DNA of 64,000 bases, taken from Deinococcales bacterium (GTDB lineage Bacteria > Deinococcota > Deinococci > Deinococcales > JAAFIG01). The notes beneath the pieces were generated by a model. It was given only the letters and a program-made list of their open reading frames with translations, was not told the DNA's origin and searched no databases. The first letter of the stretch is position 1. Each line of letters opens with the position of its first letter. Shown piece after piece: positions 26,457 to 35,904 of the stretch. The position numbers and the translations under genes are program-made. The DNA is taken from positions 62,001 to 126,000 of the forward strand of contig JANXTZ010000034.1 in NCBI GenBank assembly GCA_025352125.1, in the 5' to 3' direction.

Positions 26457-26503
26457 GTAAATTTCTCGAGGTGCGGTTTTTAAAATCAGAATCTAGACCA
26501 AAG

Positions 26504-27523
26504 TCAGATGCTGATCGTCTCGAGAATGCAGAACGGCGATCTGGTGTGCGTGATCTGCGGTGTGCCGAATCCACAAGCCGTGAAGAGTTGCGTGAATTCG
26601 GACAAGGTACGTTCGCGCCCGTGCAAATTGACCATCATGTTGATGTCTGCCAGGTAAATCATCGGATTGGTCTGCCCTGCTTCTGGCTCGAGCAGTCGTT
26701 CAATTACCAGCAGCCGTTTATCAAAGCCCATTGCGGCGCGGGTGTTCGCCAGAATCTTGAGGCAATGCTCGTCATCCCAGTCGTGCAAAATTTGGGACAT
26801 GGTGTACACATCACCGCCGACAGGAATGCTTTCAAAGAAACTTCCAGCCTGCACCTGCAAGCGTCCCGCAAAATCTTTGAGCGCTTGGTGGGCAGCCTCG
26901 ACCACATTTTCTTGATCGAACAGCAAGCCTCGGGTTTGCGGGTTGACTTCAAGAATCGTGGACAGCAGCGCACCGTTACCGCCGCCGATGTCAACCACAA
27001 GACCGACTTTTGAAAAGTCATACGCCGCAACCACCGCCGCGTGGCGATCATCGGGGCTGTTCTGCATGAACAGATCAAACAATTCAGCCTCTTCTGGATT
27101 TGTTTTTAAGTACTCAAATTTTGAGGTTCCAAACACCGCATCAAACGCTGACCCTCCAGTCCGAACGGCGTGCTCGAGGTTTGCCCACGATGCCCATTGG
27201 TGAGGCGATGTCCAGTACATTGCCGCGTGATAGAGGCTTGGTTTGACATCTTTGCGCAGGGTTTCCGAACGAGCCGTTTGGCTGAGATTCCCATCATCAT
27301 CCAGGGTAAAAATACCAAACGCCGCCAATGCGCGACACAAACGAAGCAGCATTGAAGGCTTTGCGTTCGCCTCAAGCGCGAGGTTTGATATGGATTGCGA
27401 GCCATCGGCAACCCGATCTGCCAACTCGAGCGCTACGGCAACTTGGATCATTTTGGAGACCTGATAGGCTCTGGCGAGGAAAGCCATGTCTGCGAAACTG
27501 TCGTTGTTGGTTGAAGTGAACAT
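26504..27523 (-). CDS. SAM-dependent O-methyltransferase (methyltransferase family 2)
   Basis: The 339-residue protein has an N-terminal winged-helix dimerisation region (VALELADRVADGSQSISNLA, LLRLCRALAAFGIFTLDDDG). The SAM-binding motif is VVDIGGGNGALLSTILEVNP, followed by GLLFDQENVV and the catalytic region YTMSQILHDWDDEHCLKIL, whose His-Asp pair is typical of plant-type and polyketide O-methyltransferases. AGAGG precedes the ATG. The substrate is unknown, probably a small phenolic or polyketide-like compound. It lies between two copies of a 66-bp repeat from the adjacent regulator gene, which suggests insertion by recombination. Confidence 0.9.
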   Translation of the reverse strand: MFTSTNNDSFADMAFLARAYQVSKMIQVAVALELADRVADGSQSISNLALEANAKPSMLLRLCRALAAFGIFTLDDDGNLSQTARSETLRKDVKPSLYHAAMYWTSPHQWASWANLEHAVRTGGSAFDAVFGTSKFEYLKTNPEEAELFDLFMQNSPDDRHAAVVAAYDFSKVGLVVDIGGGNGALLSTILEVNPQTRGLLFDQENVVEAAHQALKDFAGRLQVQAGSFFESIPVGGDVYTMSQILHDWDDEHCLKILANTRAAMGFDKRLLVIERLLEPEAGQTNPMIYLADINMMVNLHGRERTLSEFTQLFTACGFGTPQITHTRSPFCILETISI

Positions 27524-27611
27524 TCAAACCTCTTTTCAACGCACAAAAATTTGCTGCTTCACGGCGCAGCTCCGGTGGCAAATTCAGGCTATTGGAAGTT
27601 CAATCAATATT

Positions 27612-30600
27612 TTAACATCTGGCGCTTGTGCCGATTGGGGTCAGAAAATCTTGCCAACGATCTGGCAGCATTTCACCAATCTCGAGGAAACGTGTTCGGG
27701 CGGCATCGTAAAATCTCGAGAGGCTGCGGTGATTCTGCTGGGAGCGCAAACCCAGCACCGTTAAACGCAGCGCCTCCAGATCGTAGGGGTCAGCCTCGCA
27801 GAGCAACCGCCCGACCCGAATCACTTCCACGGGATCAGTCTCGAGCAACGCCTCGGCTCGGGTTCGGAGTGCCAGATAAAGACTTTCGCGCACGGTGTCC
27901 GAAGTCTCGAGCGTCAAACCTTCCAAGTAAATGCCGCGCCAAAGTTTGGTGTTGCCAGTCTCGAGGAAGCTTTCAACGTCCGTTTTCAAATTTCCAAGCG
28001 CATAACCATTCGTGGTGGTGGTCAGGGTGCTTTCAGCGAGGCTCGAGCGGATTTGGTAAATCACATCACGAAGACCCGCGTTGGCTTGAATTTCGTCGCT
28101 GTCTGGATACAGTTTATCAATCAACTCGAGTTTGGAGACTTCACTGCGTCCTGAGATTCGCGCCTCGAGCAGCAATGCCAGCAGCTCTTGGCGTTTGCGA
28201 CCACGGACGGGCGTGGTCTGAGCTTCAAGTGTGGCTTGCATTGAACCAAGAACCTCGAGATATAGCATGGATTCAGCGTTTGAGGTGCTGGGCGTTTGAT
28301 TAGAATTGGCACTGAGTTCTGGGAAGTAGCGAAGGGCAATGTTGACACCGTTCATCAGACCGCGTTCCTCGAACCAGGCAACAAGTGATTTTGCGGCGTC
28401 AATATTTCTGGTGATACAAGCGATTTCAAGGCTCGCCTTTCGTATCTCGAGAGGAAGCCCCATCCTGATGGCCTGTTGTTCGGCATCATTAAAGGCTTCA
28501 AGTGCTGCATCTGATTGCCGCAGTGCAAAAAGAGCCGTACCTCGAGCCATTTGCGCCCCGTATATTGCCTCGGGTTGTTGAATGTTGAGCGCGATACCCA
28601 GTTCTTCTTGCGCCAACTCGAGACCCTTTCTTGCATCGCCAGCGAAAATTTCGGCTGCTGCCATGTAGGATAAAGCTTCAGCGATACGACTGGGTGCGCC
28701 GATGGTTCTGGCGTAACGAAGTGCCGCCTGTGCATGTTTCAGAGACAGAATTGCACTTTGGGGCAGTCCCCACTGCCGATAAAGACCACTCAAACTTCCC
28801 TCGCACTGGATGAGAAAATCATCCATCGCACCCTGTTTTAATTGTTTTAAACTGGTTTGCAGCAATTCTTCGGCTTGTTCATACTCGCCCAACTCAATCA
28901 ACTGTCCTCCAACCAAAGACTGGTTTCGGGCAGCGCCTTGCCCATCTCCAAGTTCGCTGTAAAGTTGAACAGCCTCCTGATATTCAGCCATCATCTCGCG
29001 GTAACGACCCAAGCAACGAAGGGCAGAGGCATGATTGGTCAACGCCCCCGCAATTTGTTGTAAAGTACCGATCTGCTTTAGGATTTGGACGGCTTGACCA
29101 AAAAAAACCTCAGCCTCGGCGAAATTGCCCTGAAAAGCACGAAGAATCGCCAGTACGTTCAAAAGACTCGAGCGATCATTGGGACTCACCTGCCCATTTT
29201 TTAGAGCCTTAGAAGCGATATTGTACGCTTCCTCATTGCAATTGTTCTGCGCCAAAGCGAAAGCAATATCGCCAGCCGCATCTGGGCTGAGCCGTGAATG
29301 CAATTCTGGGTGTGCCTTCCAGAGTTCAAGAATGCCAGCAAAATCGCGCATCATGGTTTTTAATCGAAGCAGTCGAAAGAGCCAGACATCACCACTCCGC
29401 TGTTCGGCAGGTAAACGTTCCAGCGTGCGTTCAACCTCCGAAGCTTGCCGCCCAATGGCAAAGAGTTTAGCCAGCAAATCAATGGCTTGAATATTGTCAG
29501 GCAGGAGATCAGCCGCGATTGTGGCCAACTCGAGGCTCTTGACCAGATTGACTTGGCGTAACACTCGAGCCGCCTCAAGTGCCAGTCTGCCCTTTTGTGC
29601 CCCACTGGCGTATTCAACTGATTTGGCTTTCAAAAGGGCAGCTTGAATTTGACCTCCTGCATCGCTGGCAGCTTGCGATGCCCTCTCAAACCAACCGAGC
29701 GCTTCATCATTCTCGAGTCCCGCGTCTTTGACAAATTGTGCTGCAACTCGAGGGTCATCTTTTAAAACCTCGAGCGCCCGCCTTGCAAACCCTTGACGCT
29801 GATTGCGTGGCATTTGGGCAAGCACCACTTCCCGAAACAACGGATGCACAAACTCGGCATCTGAAATCACGCCCCGAAGCTCGAGTTCTTGTTTGACCAC
29901 AATCAAACTCTCGAGTGTCAAACCCGCAACCTCAGCCCACAACTGTTCACTCGCTTCAAGTCCGAGCATGGCTTTTGCGCCAATCGCATTCTCGAGCGCT
30001 GACGTGTTGGCGGTTTCATGCAACACCTGTTCAATCAAAGCCTCAACTGTGACGGGCATGGTGTCGCCTGTCGGTGTCCGAAAACGCCACCGTTGCCCGT
30101 CATTCCAGAGTGAACCCTGGCGCGCCAGAAGCCGAAAAAACTCGAGGGTGAAAAGCGGATTTCCGGCGGCACGTTCAAACAACCATGCCAATGCTTCAGA
30201 GGGTAATTTCGCGCCGACTTCAGCCTCGAGCAATACATCAGATTCTTCACGGTTAAGCGGCGCAAGTTTGATCGTTTCAAAACTTTCGGGTGGTTGAGCG
30301 CGACTGGTGACCATCAAACCCACACCTCGAGTCCGACCAACGGCAATGGTAAGTTGCTTGAAGAACTCAAACCGCTCTGGGCTGGCTTCGTGCAAATCTT
30401 GGACATGTAAAACAATTGGTGCATTCGCCGCCAGAAGCGCAACCAGCGCTTGATTCAGCATTCCAGTCTCGAGCGTCTCGCCTTTGCCAATGCGTTCCAG
30501 CGTTCTCTCGAGCCACAAGGTTGGTTTCTTCGGGCGCGGCAATTGCAAAAGAATTTTCTCTAAAGCTTGGGTGGCGTGAACAGTTCGGGTCTGGCAAGGT

Positions 30601-30752
30601 GCACCGCGCAACAAAGCCAGTACAGTATGGGTTTTACCAATCCCAGGTTCGCCCCAGATGCCAAACGACAATCCTGGACGTTTCATGCAAAGTCCAGTTA
30701 AGCGTCTCGAGATGTGCTGGAGTTCGTTGTTCCCATGTGTTGTCTTGACCAT
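27612..30752 (-). CDS. STAND-type ATPase/TPR transcriptional regulator with C-terminal BTAD-like domain
   Basis: The 1046-residue protein has a P-loop near its N-terminus (FGIWGEPGIGKTHTVLALL), Walker B-like APIVLHVQDLHEASPERFE and sensor VGLMVTSRAQPP. A winged-helix/arm region follows (residues 190-340), then TPR-like helical repeats (residues 340-830). The C-terminus carries a response-regulator-like/BTAD module (RKRQELLALLLEARISGRSE, ELIDKLYPDS, LRDVIYQIRSSL, LCEADPYDLEALRLTVLGL). This reverses the usual AfsR order. The ATG at 30752 lies within the last bases of a REP-like element that supplies AAGGTG upstream. Domain order is by resemblance; targets are unknown. Confidence 0.82.
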   Translation of the reverse strand: MVKTTHGNNELQHISRRLTGLCMKRPGLSFGIWGEPGIGKTHTVLALLRGAPCQTRTVHATQALEKILLQLPRPKKPTLWLERTLERIGKGETLETGMLNQALVALLAANAPIVLHVQDLHEASPERFEFFKQLTIAVGRTRGVGLMVTSRAQPPESFETIKLAPLNREESDVLLEAEVGAKLPSEALAWLFERAAGNPLFTLEFFRLLARQGSLWNDGQRWRFRTPTGDTMPVTVEALIEQVLHETANTSALENAIGAKAMLGLEASEQLWAEVAGLTLESLIVVKQELELRGVISDAEFVHPLFREVVLAQMPRNQRQGFARRALEVLKDDPRVAAQFVKDAGLENDEALGWFERASQAASDAGGQIQAALLKAKSVEYASGAQKGRLALEAARVLRQVNLVKSLELATIAADLLPDNIQAIDLLAKLFAIGRQASEVERTLERLPAEQRSGDVWLFRLLRLKTMMRDFAGILELWKAHPELHSRLSPDAAGDIAFALAQNNCNEEAYNIASKALKNGQVSPNDRSSLLNVLAILRAFQGNFAEAEVFFGQAVQILKQIGTLQQIAGALTNHASALRCLGRYREMMAEYQEAVQLYSELGDGQGAARNQSLVGGQLIELGEYEQAEELLQTSLKQLKQGAMDDFLIQCEGSLSGLYRQWGLPQSAILSLKHAQAALRYARTIGAPSRIAEALSYMAAAEIFAGDARKGLELAQEELGIALNIQQPEAIYGAQMARGTALFALRQSDAALEAFNDAEQQAIRMGLPLEIRKASLEIACITRNIDAAKSLVAWFEERGLMNGVNIALRYFPELSANSNQTPSTSNAESMLYLEVLGSMQATLEAQTTPVRGRKRQELLALLLEARISGRSEVSKLELIDKLYPDSDEIQANAGLRDVIYQIRSSLAESTLTTTTNGYALGNLKTDVESFLETGNTKLWRGIYLEGLTLETSDTVRESLYLALRTRAEALLETDPVEVIRVGRLLCEADPYDLEALRLTVLGLRSQQNHRSLSRFYDAARTRFLEIGEMLPDRWQDFLTPIGTSARC

Positions 30753-30815
30753 AAAACGCACCTTCTTGGTTTCAAGACGCACCTCATGGGCGAAACCGCT
30801 CACGGGCATGGTCGC
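30743..30815 (-). repeat. 73-bp REP-like element (copy 2) supplying a start codon
   Basis: This unit is highly similar to 14189-14261 in inverted orientation, including GCGACCATGCCCGTGAGCG, the CTTG-aaac-CAAG hairpin and AAGGTGCGTTTTATGGTC. Its terminal ATGGTC is the start of the STAND/TPR regulator, and AAGGTG in the element is positioned like a Shine-Dalgarno. Confidence 0.75.
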
Positions 30816-31024
30816 TTCCCAAGTCCAAAACCTGACCTCGAGTTTAGCATGGTGGTGTTTGACGGGGTTGTTTGTACAAAGCAAATGACATGTCCTGTAC
30901 TGCTTTTTTTGGCAGTGTTAAAGTAGCGCTCTAAATGCTTGCTGTCCGTCAAATTACCCTTGACCCAGGACCGCACAACATTAAAATCTCGAGCTTAACT
31001 CATGTTTTAGCGCCAAGATAGCGC

Positions 31025-31720
31025 ATGACACTCGAGGGCAAAGTTTTTATCATCACTGGCGCTGGCGGGGCAATCTCGAGCGCCATCAACGCGGCGTTTC
31101 ATGCTGCGGGGGCGCAGTTGGCATTGGCAGACCGTCTTGGCAACGCCGAACGCGCCCGAGATCAGTTGGGCGCTGGCTTGGCGGTGGGTGTTGACCTAAC
31201 CTCGCTCGAGGGGGTACAAGCGATGGTTGCGGCAACCCTGGCGCATTACGGACGAATTGACGGACTGATTCACACGGTTGGCGGTTTCAGCACAGGCAAA
31301 ATTCTCGAGTTTAAACCCGATGATTTCACGCGCATGTTCGATGTCAACGTCAAGACGCTGGTGTTTGCGGTGAGTGCCGTTCTGCCGGAGGTTTTAAAAC
31401 AAGACGGTTTTATTGGCGGAATTTCAGCCGCGCAGGTGGCTCGGGGTGCTGGGGCTGGAGCGGCGCTGTACACGGCAGCCAAAGGCGCGGTCGCGCTGTA
31501 CTTAAAATCGCTCGATGCGGAACTGAAAGGCTCGAGCGCCAAAGCTGGTATGATTTACCCGATGGGCGCGGTGGACACGCCCGCCAATCGCCGCGACATG
31601 CCAGACGCAAACCCAAACACCTGGATTGATCCTGCCGAAATCGCGGCGGCTTTTGTCTACATGGCAAGTCGCTCGTCTCGAGGTCGGGTGCTTGAGATGC
31701 AAGTGTTTGGTGCGAGATGA
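31025..31720 (+). CDS. Short-chain dehydrogenase/reductase
   Basis: The 231-residue protein has a modified nucleotide loop (ITGAGGAISSAINAAF, where classical SDRs have TGxxxGIG). It also has VDLTSLEGVQAMV, the helix DVNVKTLVFAVSAVLP and the catalytic Tyr-Lys pair YTAAKGAVALYLK. The Ser position of the triad appears as GGISAAQVARG. Length is slightly short for the family. It converges with the alpha-mannosidase gene, 3 bp apart. The substrate is unknown; a sugar or acyl substrate is possible. Confidence 0.88.
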   Translation: MTLEGKVFIITGAGGAISSAINAAFHAAGAQLALADRLGNAERARDQLGAGLAVGVDLTSLEGVQAMVAATLAHYGRIDGLIHTVGGFSTGKILEFKPDDFTRMFDVNVKTLVFAVSAVLPEVLKQDGFIGGISAAQVARGAGAGAALYTAAKGAVALYLKSLDAELKGSSAKAGMIYPMGAVDTPANRRDMPDANPNTWIDPAEIAAAFVYMASRSSRGRVLEMQVFGAR

Positions 31721-31723
31721 ATT

Positions 31724-34700
31724 TCAACTTAACTTGAGACTTGTGACCGAAAACGGTGTGAAATTCAGCTCAAATCCTGTCGCGCTCGGGCTTGCAAGCC
31801 GATCCTCGAGAAAGTTGATGTTCAAAACTTTTTTGATGCCCAGTTCAGTCTCGAGTCTTGCCGTTCCTCGCCCACCAATCGCCTCGTAAAATCGCAGCAC
31901 GATCTCGTCGCTGTCCTCGGCTTTTTTCAGGCTCGAGAGGCGCAAACCAGTGCCCTGAATGTTGATAAAACCCATGCTCGAGTTCCAGTTGCCACTTGAA
32001 GCTGGCACGGTACAAGCTTGCAACGGCGCGTTCAAATCGTGCGCCTCGAGAATCGTATTGCCGCGCCAATCGCCTTGGTGCGGGTAGATGGAATACGTGA
32101 ATTGATGTGTCCCCTCCTCGGCGAGTGGGTCTGGAAAAACGGGCGAGCGCAGCAGGGTCAAGCCCATGACGTTGTTGTGCGTGCTGTGACCGTACTTGCC
32201 GTCGTTCAGCAGGCTCACGCCGTAGCCTGCCTCGGACAAATCCGCCCAACGGTGCGCGTTGACCTCAAACCGTGCCGCATCCCAGGACGTGTTGCGGTGC
32301 GTTGGGCGGGCAATCGCGCCAAAAGCCGTCTCGTACCAAGCATCAAATGATCGAATCTCGAGCGGGAAAAGTGCGCGAAGCAAGGTGCGCCTTCCCTGCC
32401 AACGAATGTGCGTTTCGATATCCAGCCGTTTTGAACCTGAACGCAGGCGATAGCGTTGTTCAATCACCGCATTTTCAAAACGCCGTTCAACCAGAATACA
32501 AGCCTCGAGCGTGCCGTTCAGTTCGAGTGTGGGTTTGCTGGTTGCCAGCAATTCGATGCCGTCCTGCGCGTACTTAGCGTCGATTTCCCAGGCGTCCCAT
32601 TCTCGCGGAATGTCGGTGTAAGCCCAGATTTGATTGCCGCGCCCCGCCAGGATTTCTCGAGCGGCGGTTTTATCAAACACCGATTGCAGCGTGCCATCGC
32701 TGGCAATCTTGACGCGCAAAAATTCGTTCTCGAGCGTGGTGGCGCTGGCTTTGAGTTTGGATTTAACAGCTTGAGGTTTTCCTGCCATCACCGCCAATGC
32801 CAGATAACCCATGCTCGGAACACTCAAACTTGAGTCACTGACCAAAATTTGATTCTCGAGTTCTTGATAGGCAACCTCGAGTCCGTCGGATGTTTGAAGG
32901 TGAAATTCTTTTTGGGTTGGTCTGGGCATGGTCAAACGCAATGGGCGCTCAGAAAGACTCAAATTCCAAACCACAACTTTTGCCAGCGCCTTGGCTTGCT
33001 CGAGTTGGACGTTTTGACTCAAGAACTTCAGGGCTTGATCGCGCAAGGTGTTGACGTGTTCTAAACTTGCCCCAAGTTCGGTGTGCGCCGCATCGTAAAC
33101 CGCACGCACGCTCGAGCCTGGGAGAACATCATGAAACTGGTGACGCAGGAGGCTCGTCCAAGCCCCGTAGAAATCAGTTTGGGGGTACGGAAGCCCAAGC
33201 AACTTCCAAGCCAGCGTGCAGGCGCTCTCAGCCTCCACCAGCGTATGCTCGAGCCGCCGATGAAACCACTTGGTCTTGGCTTGGGTGGTGTACGTGCCAC
33301 GGTGAAGCTCGAGGTATTGCTCACCAACCCAGACAGGCAAGGTAAGTCCAGCCTCAAGCTCTTTTTCGACACGTTTGTAGAGTTCTTGCACCCGTCCAGT
33401 CTCGAGTTTGGGCAGACCAGGAAAATCTTTCAGGCGTTCAAAGCGCTCGAGCATCTCTTCGGTTGGACCGCCGCCACCATCGCCCCAACCGAAACTGAGC
33501 AGGGACGTGTCAAACTGGCGTTTGCCTTTAAAGTTTTTCCAGGTTCCCAGCAGATCAAGCGCCGCAATGTTGCCGTTGTAGCCCTCGCCAGGATTGAAGA
33601 AACTGTGGGCAATGACCTTTGATCCGTCGATGCCTTCCCAGTGGTACAAGTCATGCGGAAACGGATTGGTTTCGTTCCAATTCAGTTTGGTCGTGAAAAA
33701 CGAATCGATTCCGCCCTGGCGCAAGATTTGCGGCAGGTTGGCAGTGTAACCGAACGTGTCTGGCAACCAGCAGACCTTGATGGTCTGATTGAACTTTGAG
33801 CGAAAATAACGCTGACCATAGAGCAGTTGGCGCACCCACGATTCGCCCGAAAGCAAATTTCCGTCGGGTTCGACCCACATGCCGCCCACCAAGTCCCAGC
33901 GTCCCTCGAGCACCCTGGCTTGAACGCGCTTGAAGAGTTCGGGATCGTCCTGTTCGACAAAGGCGTAGGCTTGAGCGCTGGATTGATTGAAGTGAAAATT
34001 CGGGTAACGATCCATGAGCGACAGCATCGTGCCAAAGGTTCGCCGCAGCTTTCGTCTGGTTTCTTCAAACGTCCAGAGCCACGCCAGATCGATGTGCGCA
34101 TGACCCGACACAAAAAGTTGTCCTTCAGGCGGATAACGCCGTTTGATTGCATTGATTGCCGCCGCAAACGCCTTGCGCCTTGCAGGAATGGATTTGCGGA
34201 AAGCGTCAGGCAACTCGAGGGGTGCGGCATCAAAATGCCACTCGTCCCAGATCGAGGCGATGGTGCTCGCCGCTCGGGGTTCCTGAACGATTCGCGCCAG
34301 ATAATTTTCTGAGGGTGAACGCGGCAACCCGAGGTGCAAGAATGCTTTCTCGAGTGCATCGGCAATCAAACCCGCAATGTCGCTGCGCCCAATTTTGAGC
34401 AGGTTTTTTGCCGCGTCATGCGCCGCACTCAAGTCCTCAAGAAACCCGCGAAGCTCGAGGTCGGGCAGAATCAGTTTTGCCTCTTCGATGCGCGGTTCAA
34501 AATTGGGCGAACCGAACAAACCTTTGGGAACGGCTTGGATTTCAAAATGCAAAACCTCGCCTGCCCGTGCTTTCTCGAGAACCCGATGCTCAGTGTGAAA
34601 CGGATTCAAGCCGCCAACCAGCCGTCCGTTGACACTCAATTTTCCCTCACCACCAATTTTCAAACGCACATTGACTGGCTTGCCCGCCCAAGCTTTGGGC

Positions 34701-34906
34701 ACTCGAATTTCAAACCCGAGAAAAACCGGAAAATCGCGCGAGTGCCAAGCATCGCCAACCTCGATGGTGCTGGTTTTTTTTGCGTTCTGAGCGCGAAATT
34801 GCCCAGCCGTCAACACGATTGAAGTCTGGTCTTTCCACGCCGCCAATTCGGCAAGACGATGCTCGAGCCGCCGCAATGTTTGCTCGAGATTCAAAGAACT
34901 TTCCAT
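31724..34906 (-). CDS. Glycoside hydrolase family 38 alpha-mannosidase
   Basis: The 1060-residue enzyme shows the GH38 signature: GHAHIDLAWLWTFEETRRK (zinc His and Asp, near residue 275), NFHFNQSSAQAYAFVE, WVEPDGNLLSGESWVRQLL, and the nucleophile Asp in VCWLPDTFGYTANLPQIL. It also has the later zinc His in LRHQFHDVLPGSS. C-terminal beta-sandwich domains follow from about residue 690. There is no signal peptide, so it acts in the cytosol on imported mannosides. AAGGGGG lies before the ATG at 34906. Together with the sugar transporter and the dehydratase it supports a glycan-degrading lifestyle. Confidence 0.93.
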   Translation of the reverse strand: MESSLNLEQTLRRLEHRLAELAAWKDQTSIVLTAGQFRAQNAKKTSTIEVGDAWHSRDFPVFLGFEIRVPKAWAGKPVNVRLKIGGEGKLSVNGRLVGGLNPFHTEHRVLEKARAGEVLHFEIQAVPKGLFGSPNFEPRIEEAKLILPDLELRGFLEDLSAAHDAAKNLLKIGRSDIAGLIADALEKAFLHLGLPRSPSENYLARIVQEPRAASTIASIWDEWHFDAAPLELPDAFRKSIPARRKAFAAAINAIKRRYPPEGQLFVSGHAHIDLAWLWTFEETRRKLRRTFGTMLSLMDRYPNFHFNQSSAQAYAFVEQDDPELFKRVQARVLEGRWDLVGGMWVEPDGNLLSGESWVRQLLYGQRYFRSKFNQTIKVCWLPDTFGYTANLPQILRQGGIDSFFTTKLNWNETNPFPHDLYHWEGIDGSKVIAHSFFNPGEGYNGNIAALDLLGTWKNFKGKRQFDTSLLSFGWGDGGGGPTEEMLERFERLKDFPGLPKLETGRVQELYKRVEKELEAGLTLPVWVGEQYLELHRGTYTTQAKTKWFHRRLEHTLVEAESACTLAWKLLGLPYPQTDFYGAWTSLLRHQFHDVLPGSSVRAVYDAAHTELGASLEHVNTLRDQALKFLSQNVQLEQAKALAKVVVWNLSLSERPLRLTMPRPTQKEFHLQTSDGLEVAYQELENQILVSDSSLSVPSMGYLALAVMAGKPQAVKSKLKASATTLENEFLRVKIASDGTLQSVFDKTAAREILAGRGNQIWAYTDIPREWDAWEIDAKYAQDGIELLATSKPTLELNGTLEACILVERRFENAVIEQRYRLRSGSKRLDIETHIRWQGRRTLLRALFPLEIRSFDAWYETAFGAIARPTHRNTSWDAARFEVNAHRWADLSEAGYGVSLLNDGKYGHSTHNNVMGLTLLRSPVFPDPLAEEGTHQFTYSIYPHQGDWRGNTILEAHDLNAPLQACTVPASSGNWNSSMGFINIQGTGLRLSSLKKAEDSDEIVLRFYEAIGGRGTARLETELGIKKVLNINFLEDRLASPSATGFELNFTPFSVTSLKLS

Positions 34907-35014
34907 TGATGCCCCCTTGAAGTGATGTATTAAATCATGTTCAAGGCAGCGCCGTTGCTTTATCGGATTGGCTCGAAGTCCTGAACATGCCCTCAAAGCG
35001 CGTATACTCTTGTC

Positions 35015-35275
35015 ATGACCTACACTGAAGTTCGGCGTGTACACCCCAACACTTGGTTGTTGCTCGAAGCGTTTAAGGCACACAGCCAAAATGAGTACCG
35101 CATTCTCGAGGATTTGGCGGTACTAAACGTTTTTGAAACCTCGCTTGATGCTTTGAAAGCCTACCGAGAATTGCATCAGGCGAACCCGACCCGAGAATTG
35201 TATGTGGCGCACAGCAGCAAACCAGAATTAATCGTGAAAGAACGGGTTTGGCTTGGTATTCGGAGTGCCGCGTGA
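35015..35275 (+). CDS. Small hypothetical protein paired with a retropepsin-like protease
   Basis: The 86-residue protein (MTYTEVRRVHPNTWLLLEAF, FETSLDALKAYRELHQAN, ELYVAHSSKPELIVKERVWL) resembles short proteins commonly found upstream of small aspartic proteases. Its function is unknown. TATACT (35003-35008) lies 6 bases before the ATG, a typical leaderless promoter here. Its TGA overlaps the GTG of the next gene (GTGA), giving tight coupling. The organisation resembles a two-gene toxin-antitoxin-like module, but nothing in the sequence proves that. Confidence 0.75.
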   Translation: MTYTEVRRVHPNTWLLLEAFKAHSQNEYRILEDLAVLNVFETSLDALKAYRELHQANPTRELYVAHSSKPELIVKERVWLGIRSAA

Positions 35276-35649
35276 AGTTAAGGCTCGAGCAAGGTTTGTT
35301 GCTTACAACAGTGGTCATTGAAAACAACCAACAAGAATTAATTCTTGATTTTGTTCTGGTTGATACTGGGTCGGCTGGAACAATTTTTCAAACCGAGCAA
35401 TTGCAACGCATTGGAATCACATATAACCTTGAGGACGAAATGCACCGCATTCGAGGAGTTGGTGGGACAGAATTTGTCTTTTCAAAACAACTTAAACAAG
35501 TTCGGGTTGGAGAATTGTCGGTGACGAATTTTCAGATCGAAGTTGGCTGGATGGACTATGGCTTTGAACCGCAAGGTATACTGGGTTTGGATTTTTTGTG
35601 TGCAACAAACGCCGTTATTGATTTGGGGACACTCGAGCTTCGGGTTTAA
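35272..35649 (+). CDS. Retropepsin-like aspartic protease
   Basis: The 125-residue protein has the single-lobe aspartic protease pattern: LDFVLVDTGSAGTIFQTEQL (DTGSAGT catalytic loop), HRIRGVGGTEFVFSKQL and a second hydrophobic motif GILGLDFLCATNAVIDLGTL. Like viral proteases it should dimerise to form an active site. The GTG start at 35272 overlaps the preceding stop. Such proteins occur in pairs with small partners in Cyanobacteria, Chloroflexi and Deinococcota; their substrates are unknown. Confidence 0.85.
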   Translation: MKLRLEQGLLLTTVVIENNQQELILDFVLVDTGSAGTIFQTEQLQRIGITYNLEDEMHRIRGVGGTEFVFSKQLKQVRVGELSVTNFQIEVGWMDYGFEPQGILGLDFLCATNAVIDLGTLELRV

Positions 35650-35677
35650 AACTTGAATTTCATTTTGGATTTAAAAA

Positions 35678-35899
35678 CTATTTTTCAACACTGATGATCG
35701 CGCCCGAAAGCGGCAAGCCTGAGACTGTCGCACCCGAGCCAGCTTTTTGAATGCCGATGGCGGTCAAACTCAGCTTGTACGTTCGTCTCTCGGGCGCAGG
35801 CGTATCTCCTGGGCAAGCAACCAGTGTGACCGTCAATCCTAGTGCCAGCAAACCCAAACCGAATTTGCGTCGCCTCGAGAAGCCAATGCCAACCAGCAT
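35678..35899 (-). CDS. Small lipoprotein
   Basis: The 73-residue product MLVGIGFSRRRKFGLGLLAL... has a basic n-region, a hydrophobic core and the lipobox TVTLVAC, then a short mature part (PGDTPAPERRTYKLSLTAIG, ending IISVEK). The LVACP junction is shared with the lipoproteins at 21100 and 25406. The reading frame is open further upstream into a decayed ATPase, so the true start is uncertain; ATG 35899 with GGGTGG before it is the best choice. Confidence 0.55.
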   Translation of the reverse strand: MLVGIGFSRRRKFGLGLLALGLTVTLVACPGDTPAPERRTYKLSLTAIGIQKAGSGATVSGLPLSGAIISVEK

Positions 35900-35904
35900 G
35901 AGTG

